Shown: positions 34,201 through 45,592 of the stretch, piece after piece | How the letters are laid out: every line of letters starts with the position of its first letter | Position numbering within the stretch: the first letter of the stretch is position 1 | DNA from: Rhabdornis inornatus | Lineage: Eukaryota > Chordata > Aves > Passeriformes > Rhabdornithidae | Reading direction: 5' to 3' | Length of the DNA stretch: 64,000 bases | NCBI GenBank assembly: GCA_013397075.1 | Contig: VWZS01010169.1 | Coordinates: 310,001-374,000, forward strand | Position numbers and translations under genes: made by a program | The notes under the pieces: model-generated | Databases searched by the model: none | The model's input: only the letters and a program-made list of their open reading frames with translations | Told to the model about the DNA's origin: nothing

Positions 34201-37200
34201 ATTTTTTTATAGGAAGCACTTAACTGACTTAATTTCACAGAAAGATTAACAGAAGTTCATGATTCTTTTAGGTGAACCATGACTCAGCTTTGAACCAAAC
34301 CATACATCAAGGAGATGTTTCTGATTTTATTCAATATCAGTAAAAATTGGATGGTCTGAGATCTTGAGATGTCTAATTCTGAAGTTAACAGCAGAATTTA
34401 GGGTATGAACTCACCTGACCTACACTGAGAAAATAAAAAAAAATAAGTGTTTTCCTATAAGCTATTTATCATGTCTAATTTTCTCATGCAGTATGCCCTT
34501 TATCCTATGGGCTGACCAGAAAATTCTGTCCTGGTCCCTTGTGTCAGAGAGAGTGATGAAAGTGTTACCTCCTGCTGGCCCTACTGTTGTGTTATTTGCT
34601 GTCAGGAGGTTTTTGGAGGCATGTGCTTTACAAATGGCTTCTCTCTTCTTTTGAAAATTGTTAATACACTTTTAAAAGGAACAGACTTAACACATTTACA
34701 GCACCGTGTCAAGTATAAACTTGATTTATATGAATGTACATATTTTCCTGGAGAAGGAAGTGTACCCTAGCTGCCTATGAGCTGACTGTAAGTACACAGG
34801 ATTTTTTTTTAATATTACAAACTCGGCTGGAATTGTGATTCTTCAGAAAATGAAATATTTTGGCTGAGTTGTGTGACCCCCTTTCATCTGTAAATACATC
34901 AGGATTTACATTGCTCCACAGTAATTGCTGACTAAGGCTTTCTATTTTAGGCTGGGATTTTTTACAGTAATGTATGTTTCTCAAATACTGCAGCAAAAGC
35001 TGGAGATACATCTATGCCTCTCAGATCTTGGGTTTTTTTTTCCGTTGAAACCTTAGAAGGAAAAAAGTAAAATTATTATAGAATTAGAACCTGCAAGGGT
35101 GATTTGTATATGCTATGGCTTTTTCAATATTTACTATCTCGAGATGCTATAAATCTTATCCTCCCAATCAAAATCTTCTCAGTGGCTGCAGCAGTAGCAG
35201 TGCTTAGCCAGCAAGCAGCGAGTTCAGCTGACAAGATTCTGGCGTGTGTTTCTCTAACACAAACATGGCTCATAGAAAATGGATACACAGACTAATTCTG
35301 GCAGTAGCAAGAGCTCTCACAGGAAGAAGTTCTGTGCAGGTTGGAAAGCTGTGCAACTGATCTAAACGCTGCTCATCTGAGCCACCAAACAGGCTGGGTT
35401 AAAACTCCTCAAATGTAAATAAGATTTATCACTTGCAGCAAGCATATCTGCAGAATTTGATAAATGTCTACAAAAGACATTTAAAAAGATAGCTAGAAAG
35501 CTTTCTTGGCCTGAAATTCAACCAGCTTTGAACGTATCAGTATACTGTTTAATTAATGTCTTTGTGGAGCAGCATTAAAATAATACTGTGCTCTAATCCT
35601 CTAAGAACTAAGGCTGTCTCAGAACTGCAGCTGAACTACATGCTGCATAAATTAAAATTTGCAGTGCACAGTATCTTTCTGGAGCTTTAGTAAGTGGTGT
35701 GATTATGCAAAAATGGGAAGTATGAAAATGGACATTTCCAAATAATCATTAGTGTTCTATTATTTTCCTTTTTTTGAACGTTTAAGTCCATTTCCATTTA
35801 GAATTAGCATATTTTTTTTCAATTATTTAATGTATTACTGTTAAGAAGACCATGCTCCACAGTTTGTGTCATACATCTGTATTTTTTTTCCTAAATTCAA
35901 TGTGCTTAATAGAGGAGAAAGCAGTCATTTATTTCAACATATCATTAATTTTCTCAATTTACTCTGCTTCTTGGTCAATAGAATAGGTTTTTCAATGTAG
36001 TGTAAACTAATTCCAGTCAGAAGAAAGTGATATTAACATAAATGACATGTTTTTAAATAAGAAATATTACCAAATACTCAATGTACTTAGTCTGCACAGG
36101 ACTGGGCTTTGAATAATTTTGGAATATAGCTGGCATATTAATATTGCTTGTCAAGCAGAAAGAAAGAAAGTCTGCCCTTCAGAGATGGGGGGTTAATTTA
36201 ATCTAAACTGCCTGATGGTCTCCAGTTTGGAAGCTCCATTTTGCCTGATGGAAGAGCAGGGGTGAGCCATCACCCTGTCCCCTGCCTGTCCCTGTTTCAG
36301 CAGGGGTGGGTTTGGAGTAGGCTGGATCACAATGCTCCCAGGGAATGAGGCAGGCAGAGCAAAGGGATGCTGAGGGCCTTGGCAGCACCTGTGCTGCTGT
36401 GCCAATAGTTTGCAGCAAAATAGCAGCCTGTGGGAAAAAAAAAACCGTGTAAATTAGCCCCATTGCTATGAAATCAGTAGGGTTGGAGAAACCCTGGAGG
36501 GTTTCTTTTGTTTGATGGTAAACAGTAAAAACTGACTTTATGATATTAAAATGAGATTATCCCCCTTCTTCATTTAACTGTTGTAGAAAAGCTGACTGCA
36601 GCCTCAGTGAAAACAAGTATCCAGGATCTCCTACACAGGGGAGAAAGACCTTGATTACTCTCCTCTACACCACAGACATCCGCTTCATGGCCTTTATGCT
36701 CCTCTTGCCAGCAACTGAGGCTGGCAGGACAGCTGCTAAGATGTAATCAAAGATACAATCAATTGCCAGGAAAACCTGAAAGAATTGCTGACATGCCTGG
36801 ATTCTTCCATAGTCCACGGAAAGAATGATGCATGAGGGGAGGGATCTTTCTATATATAGTCTAATACTGATCTGAGTATCAGATCTGAGATCTTGTACCT
36901 ATTTACTCTTTATGTTAAAAAAAACTGCATTCACAGGGGACAGTATCAAGCAAATAAAGGCACTTTAATGTTAGTTTTACTGTTATGATGGTTATTTTTT
37001 GAAAGTATGAACTAGTAGTTACGGTTCTGTGTAAAGATGTGTCTTTTGCATGAGTCTGTTTAAGAGTCCAGCTGTGCATGCACTGACACTGTGATTCATA
37101 TGCTGACCTTAATTCATATTACAATGCCCCTTGACAGTGTGCCAGCTGTGAACATGCACGTGAAGTATAACAGGATTTGTCCTTGTGTTCTGTCATGAAA

Positions 37201-38981
37201 ATATGAAGCTTGTCAGTCGTCTTTTAGTTAGCTCTGCCTTGGTAGATGCTCTAAACCAGGGTATGCAATGTCATGAAGTATATGGAAGATACCAATACTA
37301 CCTGTCAGAAAGATCTCATTGCTTAATGTTGGATGGGAATATTAATTGCAGGTAATGCAACCAATGCAACCAAGGAAGAGTTTCTTGCCATCTTTTTAAA
37401 CTAGGCCCGATAGACAATTTTACTGTATACAAATGAAATCGTAATTATATTTTCATTAGCTGGAAATAAATCTACAAGTGGTTGGAATGGAACATTGTCA
37501 GTTTTCACCTTCTTATTTTACTGTCAGTATTCAATCTAAGGACTGAAGGAGCCCTGCTATTAAATAGTTTTTAAAAACCTGCAATTTCCAGTAAAAAAAA
37601 ATCTGGATGAAGATGCTTGCTAACCAAATTAAACCAGCAGATAACTTCTTTTACAACTCTTTGATTTTAATGGAAGGTAGGTTTTTAGGTAAATGGCTGA
37701 TTTAGAGAATAGGGTTTTGTGATTTGGAACAGAATATTTTCTGGATCTCAAAAAAAAAAAGAAAAAGGTTGAGTAACACCACAAATGACTGCAATATTGT
37801 CACTACTAAGGAGCAGAAACTTTTGTACAAAACTTGATGATTGCTCACCCTTTTTTTGTCTTAGGGTTACAGAAAACATTCTCTGGTGGATTTATGGGGA
37901 CAACAGTGCCCTTTTTGTGCTAGTTTGTGTAGGGACAGTACCTTGTACAGCTTCTAGCTGAGAATACCCAGCATAATGCAGCAAAATGGACAGTTTATCA
38001 TTTGTCATGGTTATGTGTCTGTATAGGGAAGCTTTTTGTCTGGGCTGCAGCACTCCTTTAACTTTAGCTCATGGGCAGCTCTGCTTTGAGAGTGTATCTT
38101 CAGGATTGCATGCAGTCCCATCCCAAAGCCTGAGCATGCAATTTAGTAAAAATACTGCTTTCAGTTTCATTGAGAGAATGGGTGCAGCTGTGCTGCTCAG
38201 AGAAGGGATTTGTATCTGATGAGGCTGCACAGTGGAATCCAGCACGCTGCTATTTCTATTTAATGAAGTACCATTTTCATGTGTGGACATAGGCTTGGAG
38301 GGAAGAAGAAGCCCTCTGCTTCTCAGAGCTTTTAGCAATGGTACTGTTGAATTCTCAACATTGTGTCATCTCATGCAGTAATGACTTCAAAGCAAGGACA
38401 TGTATCAATCCTTCAGTTCCTACTTCTGCACTTGGTTGAGCTGTATCTGGTATTTAGGAACTCTGTGTTTAACTTTTGTGTCGCTTTGACACTGACAATA
38501 CACCTAGAAAATTTGTAATGTGTTTCCTTTTCTTTTTCTCTAGTAAATACTGCATTCTAAGCTTGTCATAGCTATCCTTCCCAGACATTATTTCACATGA
38601 TTATGTTGTTTTACATTAGTTATGCACTGCAGATTGATAAGAACAATATTTCTGTCACCAAAGGCTCTGCCCTAAAAATGCCTGTACACATCACGCTAAA
38701 AGAAAGACAAAGGCAAGGCAGGGGCAGATCAAGTAAACTATTATTGACTTAGATATCTGAATAAAGAGGGCAGAAAGAGCAGAGAAGAGGGTCTGTGTTC
38801 AAAGAGACAGGTGAGAGCAGCACATGTATTCTATGTTTAAAAAGCAAAAGAGTGCATTTCTTATTCTTCTCACTCCTAGTTGAAATATTAGCTGCAATTT
38901 GACACTAAAGTAATTTGTTTGTAGGATCAGTCCCTTGCTGTTCAAAAGAGGGAAGAGACTAAGACATCCAAATGTTGCAAA

Positions 38982-39012
38982 ACTAAACCAAACCAAACCA
39001 AACCCAAACCAA
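38982..39012 (+). repeat. (AAACC)n microsatellite
   Basis: About six AAACC-type units, one with an extra C. Confidence 0.85.
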
Positions 39013-40507
39013 AAGTAGATAATATCTGTTATGTTCTTCAGTGAAGATGCATGTTGACTGGCTGGGTAAATAGCATATGTTCTTTTTCTTAATTAATATA
39101 ACTACACTGTAGATAGAAAATCTCTATTTTTCAATTAGCTAAATCTCTCCATCTCTCTGTTTTTTTTTTTCCCCCCAAAACTAGAACAAAAAGGTTCAAG
39201 AGACTTTAAGCATTGTTGTAGTCCACCTGATAATTTTTAGTGTTATATATGCTTACTGAGTTTTTCCAGCAGCTTAATGAAACAGAGTGACTGCACCAGT
39301 GCTTACTTTGTAGTTTCAGTGAAGCATGTACAAGGAGAATCAGACAGATTGGTACAGTTTTGCTATTAGCAAGAAATAATTTGATCTGTTAGATAGGTTT
39401 GTAATACTGTGTTGTTTGGATTTTTTTTAATCTATGATCCTTTATTGCAATTGTTTCAAGAAACAGTCTTGTGTTCAAGGGAATGAACATTGAATATATT
39501 AACATTGCTTGTTTTACAAGTTTAAGCCTTATTGGTTATGCACACAGTATAGAACATTCAGACCCACTGCTGAGAGGCTTATAAATGTTTCACATACGGC
39601 ACCATGAGACCCTGTGTATGAGTTCAGATAATTCAGAGATTGCTCCATTTCGCACAGCCTTCTTGGAAGAATGTATTAGGTCAGTGAGTATCCATGTTAC
39701 ATACTGTGCTTTGTCCTTCCTTTCTTCTGACTCATCTAGTGTTAAAGGACAACTTAGATTGGACTGGGTCTAGGGTTTCCCTTGTGTAAGCAGGGAGAAT
39801 AATTAAAAAGTCTCAGTTAATTAGTATTTGTGAGTTCTTCAGACGTTACAGTGATAAGGTCCATAAAAATGCCAAGATAAAAAATAAAAAATATTTACTT
39901 GAAGGTCATAATCCTCTCTGCATTTTGTCAACATTTGCCCTGTAAGATTGTTAGAGTTTCATAGCAGTATAATATTTTTCTGCAGCATTTCACTTCTGAA
40001 AAATTCATAATACTTTATAATGAATGAACTAATTATTGCAATACCTTTTGAAGTGGTTATTATAATGCTTTGAGAGCTTAAATTACAGTATATGCAGGTT
40101 AGTTGTTCATGGGAGCCTATGTGGAACTAAAAGTAGAACACAAGTCTGTCTTTTGCTTTGATTTGTGAGAAGAGAAATTGGTGCTATCAGATGCTATCTA
40201 GCAACGAGTGTCTAAGGAGCACTGGGGCATAAGGAATGCATATGCAGTTAGGGGCTCTAGGTTTAGAGATTCACCTAGAATTTGTGGCTCTATGTGTTTT
40301 GCTCACTTAAAAGTATAACCTAGAAGTCTCTGATGCTAATGATAGTGTCTCATTCTGGAGTGCTTATTCATCATTCGGATTCATAGTCTCTGTAGAATGG
40401 TTCAGGTGTCTTTACTAGAAGTCCAGCTGATGCTTTCAGGGATGACTCCATTCCAACAAGATTTACTATGAGGCTTTCTCAGGTGTGCTGGTCTTGACCT
40501 ACTCTAT

Positions 40508-41175
40508 TGTCCTGGTTTAGGGCAAGTTTGGGGGAAAACTTCCAAAGGGTCCCCCCAGGAAGCAAACCTGAGCGGCCCCTCCCCCCGCCGGTTCGGGAAG
40601 AAATTTCCTCAGGGAGAAGTGGAAAAAAACTGTTTATTCAACAGGCACGGCACTGCCCAGCACAAAAAAAAACCCCAATACCAAACAACAAAACCTCTCG
40701 CTGCTCTGGAGATGACAAATTCAGAAAGTCTCTCTTCTGTGGGTGGTAGCTCGGGCCAGTCTTTTCTCAGTCCCTCTGGTGCTGGAAAATGCCGCTGCCC
40801 AGACCAGGCCCCGGTGGGACACAGGTGCAAGCTCTCGGTGCTTCCCGCCCGGGTCCCCAGTCCAGAAGAGGTTCAAATAATTCCAGGAAAAAGTTAAAAA
40901 AAAACTTTCCGGGGAACTTCTCTGCTTCAGTTAGTCAAAAACTAACTAAAAGCAAAGGAGAGCTCTCTCTGCTGTCCGCCACGGTGACACAGTCCAGGAG
41001 GACGAGACAATGGAACTCCTATCTCTGTGTTTTGAAAACAACCGCCTCAGACATTCCACTGCTTCTCCTGCCCCGTCCTTCACTCTCAAATCCAGACTTA
41101 AAGGTACAAAACTTATTTCTGGGCTAAACAGACAAATGGGGATACAATTCAACATAACAAAGTCACCCCAGGACT
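40508..41175 (-). mobile_element. Solo LTR of a second avian ERV family (ERVK-like), little diverged
   Basis: Starts TGTCCTGGTTTAGGGC and ends at CACCCCAGGAC, the inverted counterpart of its start. About 667 bp and GC-rich compared with the intron. The minus strand carries GAATAAACAG (complement at about 40631), a poly(A) signal placed as in a retroviral LTR, so the sense is minus. The final CA seems lost. If the boundary is put at 41173, flanking hexamers CTCTAT (40502-40507) and CTGTAT (41174-41179) match at five of six bases, which would fit a 6-bp ERVK-type target duplication. No internal genes. It is close to the sequence I remember for this family, suggesting a young insertion. Confidence 0.75.
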
Positions 41176-41197
41176 GTATGACCCTTGAGTCATACAG
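41174..41197. repeat. Perfect 9-bp inverted repeat at the LTR edge
   Basis: CTGTATGAC, loop CCTTGA, GTCATACAG. It abuts the end of the LTR and may be part of the original target region. Confidence 0.65.
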
Positions 41198-41358
41198 TTC
41201 TCAGGAGATCTGATAACTGCTGCAGCTTGGCATAATTTTTGTTATTTTAATTGTAGTGTAAGCCAATCAGGTGTTAACAATGGAAGAAAAGGGCTAGAAG
41301 TGCAGCAGGAATCGGGCCACCAGATGTTTGTCTGTGCTGCCCAGCTTATCTCATGGGT

Positions 41359-42371
41359 TGTTGCACTGGGTTTGCATGGCAAGGTTTTGGTAGTGGAGGT
41401 TGTTGCCAGGGTGGCTTTTCTGAGAAGCTGCTGGAAGCTTCTCCTATGTCCAGTGGAGCCAGCTGGCTCCAAGGTGCACCTGCTGCTGGCCAGGACTGAG
41501 CCCATCAGTGACAGAGGTAGCACCTCTGGGTTACCATAGTTAAGGAGGGGTAAAAGTTACTGCACAGAGGTAAATTGCAGCTGGAGAAGAGAGGAGTGGA
41601 AATATTTGAGAGAAACAGTCGTGCAAACACCCAGGTCAGTGAAGAAGGAGGGGAAGAGGTTCTACAGGCAGTGGAGCAGAGATTTCCCTGCAGCTGCCCA
41701 AAAGAAACTGTGACCTTGTGGGAAACCTGTGCTAGAGTAGGCTCCTGAGAGGAGCTGTGACTGCATGGAGAGAGGAGCCTAGACTGGAGCAGGTTTTCTG
41801 GCAGGACTTGTGACCCCACAAGGGACTGTTCTGGAGGACTGTGCCTCATGGAAGAGATTCATGCTTGAGCAATTTGTGCAGAACTGCAGCCTGTGAGAAG
41901 GACACACATTGAAGAAGTTTATGGAGAACTATTTTCTGTGGGAAGCATCCCACACTAGAGCCGTGGAAGAATGTGAAGAGTCACACTCTTTCTCCCTGAG
42001 GACAAAGGTACAGCAGAGAAAATTTGAGACAAACTGGCAGCAGCTCCCATTTTCCATCCCCCACCACAACTGAGGGGGAGAAAGCAGAGAAAATGGGGAG
42101 CAAAATTAAGGAAGAAGGGTGGGATGAAGGGAAGAAATTTTAAAGATTTTATTTTATTTCTGAAATTCCTCCTCTGATTTGATTGACAGTAAATTCAGTT
42201 AATTTTCCCCAAGATGAGACTATTTTGCATGTGATAGTGACTGCTTAATGATCATATCCTTATCTCAACCCATGAGCCTTTTTTTATTTTCTCTTCTCTG
42301 TCTAGTTGAGAAAGGGAGTGAGAGAGCAGCTTGGTGGGCACCTGGCATCCCGACAAGGTCAACCCACCACA
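41359..42371 (+). mobile_element. ERVL-type solo LTR (copy B), near full length
   Basis: About 1 kb from TGTTGCACTGGGTTTGCATG to the AACCCACCACA terminus. Family landmarks in order: GCATGGCAAGGTTTTGGTAG, GAAGCTTCTCCTATGTCCAG, repeated GGAGCAG/GGACTGT-type modules, then GATTTGATTGACAGTAAATT, which is the poly(A)-signal region (AATAAA mutated to AGTAAA), and finally GGTGGGCACCTGGCATCC. Sense is +, the same as TAFA5. It is the same family as copy A but in opposite orientation. A clear target-site repeat was not found. Frames inside are not genes. Confidence 0.82.
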
Positions 42372-42861
42372 ACCATATTGGTCTCTCAGGAGTCTTGCAC
42401 AGCACTGTAACACTTTGTTACTGTGTTACAGGCTGTCCATATTTCTGCTAAGCCCTTTGGGATCAGACATTAAATAACCACCCACTGACTGATAATTTTT
42501 AAACGTGCAAGATAACCTTGGTGGCTCTTTGTGATGAATTGCCCTTGACACGAGGGAAGGTTGCACATTTGTTTCTAGTTCTGAATCAGAGCCCAGAAGC
42601 AGAAAGGAATTGTGCTGTGGAAACTCGCCATAACCAGGCTTGTGCCAGTCTGCAGCACAGCAGTTCTGCAGTGGGTCTGCATGGGCATCATTGTCATTAC
42701 AGCTCATCCTCTACATAATACTTTTTCACCTGGATGGTGTCTCAGTAATCATGACAACGTTGCTGGAGGCATATCAGAAACATCCTTGACCAAATGTGCA
42801 CTCCATTACTTTATTGATCACTGGCAGTGTCTTCTGTGTTTTGCCCGGAATTTTAGTGGGT

Positions 42862-42862
<1 letters not shown>

Positions 42863-42914
<52 letters not shown>

Positions 42915-42990
42915 GTTTTTTTTTTTTTTTNTGTTTATTTTAGTTTTGTTTTGTTTTTGTTTGTTTGCTTGTTTGGTTGGTTAGTTTTTT
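42863..42990. repeat. Long T tract with an assembly N
   Basis: An uninterrupted run of 51 T (42863-42913) is followed by further T runs, an N at 42931 and (TTTG)n sequence. The length in the assembly is unlikely to be exact. Phe-rich frames here are artefacts. Confidence 0.9.
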
Positions 42991-44881
42991 AGTTTTTTGT
43001 TGATTTGTTCTCCTCCCTCCCCCCTCAGGGAGATATATGACATATATTTATTAATATGAAATATATGAATTGAACATGTATCTTTGCGAAGATACCTACC
43101 TGCTTTGCTGGTTTTGCTTACACAACCAAATCCAAATTCTCATGAATTCTAGTGTCCAAAAGGTCTTGAGCAACATCCTTAGCTATTACATATTGCTCAG
43201 AGCCTGGGCCTTTGATAGCTGAAGATTTGCTTTGAAAAGAAACTGTTCAGCCAATCCTGTCCTGAGAAGATATCTACCCTTTTATTACAGGTAATAAAAC
43301 TGACATTTTCCAAGTACCTTCCAAGCAAATGCTTTGACTCTTTTCCCACTGCTACTGTTTTGACTGTTTCAGTTACTGACAATCTAAGGAGCTTCTTTGA
43401 TCTCTTGTTTGGGTGCTTTCCCTCTCCTGTAGACCCTGGCTAGGGACAGCTTGTGAAGGTGTACTGTCAGCAGTGAGGAGAAATAAATATCATTGTGGCC
43501 CAGGCAAAGTGTGGACTTGGAGACGGTGACGCTCCCTTCAGTGCTCGGCTGCCTATGTTAGTTCACTGCAAGTGCTGGATTATTCCCAGATACTCCTTAG
43601 ATGGCACTGATGTTACTGTGGTTGTGATCTGACTCAGTGTTCTTTTATAGCAGTGCTTTCTGTGGCCTGGTGGAAATACTTCTAACTGTCTTCGTATCAA
43701 TCAGGTTCTGCATGCTTTGGTGGGTGGTTTTCCGGTGCAGAGAGAGCAAGGGCAGTATGGTCTGAGCTAATCCTGGTTCTCCATCTGAAAAAACTGTCTG
43801 GAGGAAATATGGTGCAGGACTGGCTTTCCTTGCTGTGTTTCCTCATGTGCTTTGATTGTTTGGGAGGTTCTGCCATGCTTTCCTTCATATTTTTGCTGGA
43901 TCAATGCAGCTTGTCTATACAGAACAAAAAGTATTAGTTGCACATGCTGTAGTGGAGAGCATATTGTGTTCTCTCCAGGGCTTTAGGGGTGTGTTAATTG
44001 GAAACAAGGATGAACATTGGAGATGGCCAATCTCCTGAAGATGCACTGCAGCTATGCAGTATGAACAGTGGGAGCCTGACTCTTTGGTTGCCTCTGAAGG
44101 TGCTCCCAGAAAGCAGTGTGTATGCTGGCCATAGAGCTAAGTATGTACTGAGTGGAGGGCTGAACAAAGAAGTGAAGTGGATATTAATGCATAAGAATGG
44201 AGTTGAAGAACAAGAGGAAGATTATGTCATTGTTTGAGATTGATTTAGCAGAGCTTTTTATATTAGACTTTTATTTCTGTGGCCCTCAAGAATGAAAAGA
44301 TACCATAATTCATGTACAATGCAGTCTGCTTTACAACTGATACTTAATATTTTTATGAGACAGTTGTACTTTCAAAGTATGTTACATTTTCATGGAGTTA
44401 CATGGGATTGTATATGAATCATTTAAAATTCCTTAATTAAATTACTAGGTGTGTATCAGGGTGTATGCACTGCCAACATTTGTAGATGTTCACAATTTTG
44501 AACCTGTCTAGAGAACCTTGATCTCTAGTGTAATAATGTAAAATTAGTTTGTGTACTCTAGATCTACTGAGAAATTGCATCCATGCAGGATATTGTGGTA
44601 TTTTTGTGTGGTTTGAGATGTATCTACTCTCTACTGGAAGTAGAGTCCATACTGAAAAAGGCATAAAAGGTTCCAGGGCTTGAAATGATGCATTGTGCTT
44701 GGGACCTTTGTTTCCAGAAGCAAATCAGAGCAATAAAGTTTCTTTACACTGAATTTGGGATTGGACTTTAGACTCAGTGAATGCTGCCTTTTTTTCTTCT
44801 TGTATTAGTGTTTCTATGTAAATGTCTTCTCATGGTTTTTGCCATTTATTTTGGGGTGTCATGGTATCACTGGGATAATTT

Positions 44882-44931
44882 GGATCATAAACACAGGAAT
44901 AGGAACACAGGAATCATAAACACAGGAACAT
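44882..44931 (+). repeat. Short imperfect tandem around AACACAGGAA
   Basis: AACACAGGAA occurs three times within 50 bases, twice preceded by ATCAT. Local slippage product. Confidence 0.75.
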
Positions 44932-45519
44932 CTGTTAGATGGCACGTACTTGGTATGTTTGCACTTGGTAGCAGTTTCCAAGAATGCTCCTTTTCTTTTT
45001 TTTTTCTTAAGGGCATTTTGCTAGCTCCCATTTGCCTTTTAGACAAGGAGTTATTTTTAAAACTAAAATGAGAATATATGGAGAAGCAAAGTGCAGTTCT
45101 TTCCATTTAATTGGAGAATTTAATTTTGAATATAATTAATATATTGCCAATTTTTGTTTTGCTTTGTTTTCGTTAATCTGTAAAGAGTTTTTTATATATC
45201 TGGATCTGGTTTTCTAAATAGAATCTTGGCAGACTTCCACTGCAAGCTAGTTTTTAGTGCTATTTCATTAGCTGACTTATCAAAATACTGTAATCAATGC
45301 CTGTCATAACATAAGTTTATGACCCTTTTGAGTAGCCCAAGTGGCTGTATTTGCTTCTCTCTGAAAGGAGTATTAATTCCAAAGGGAAACAGAAGGTCAA
45401 ATCAACATTGGCAAACTAACTTACCTTCTATCAGTTTGTCTGTATGGTTTAGAAATATTGAATTTTTTTGAGGCTTATTTTTCATAAATTTCCTTGTAAG
45501 GCAGCTGGGGACATAGTGC

Positions 45520-45592
45520 TTTTTTGGCTTTTTTTTGTTTGTTTGGGTTTTTTTTGTTTGTTTTTTGTTTTTGTTTTTTTTTCCTTTTTTTT
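45520..45592. repeat. T-rich (TTTG)n low-complexity tract
   Basis: T runs separated by G or GGG. Gives a Lys-rich spurious frame on the minus strand. Confidence 0.85.

Larger units (their letters stand above)
30331..40507. other. TAFA5 intron 1, about 10 kb with no gene recognised
   Basis: AT-rich sequence with short inverted repeats at 30704-30724 and 31276-31299, a moderately GC-rich patch at about 36190-36430 and an (AAACC)n run at 38982-39012. No exon, RNA gene or long repeat was recognised. Confidence 0.6.
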
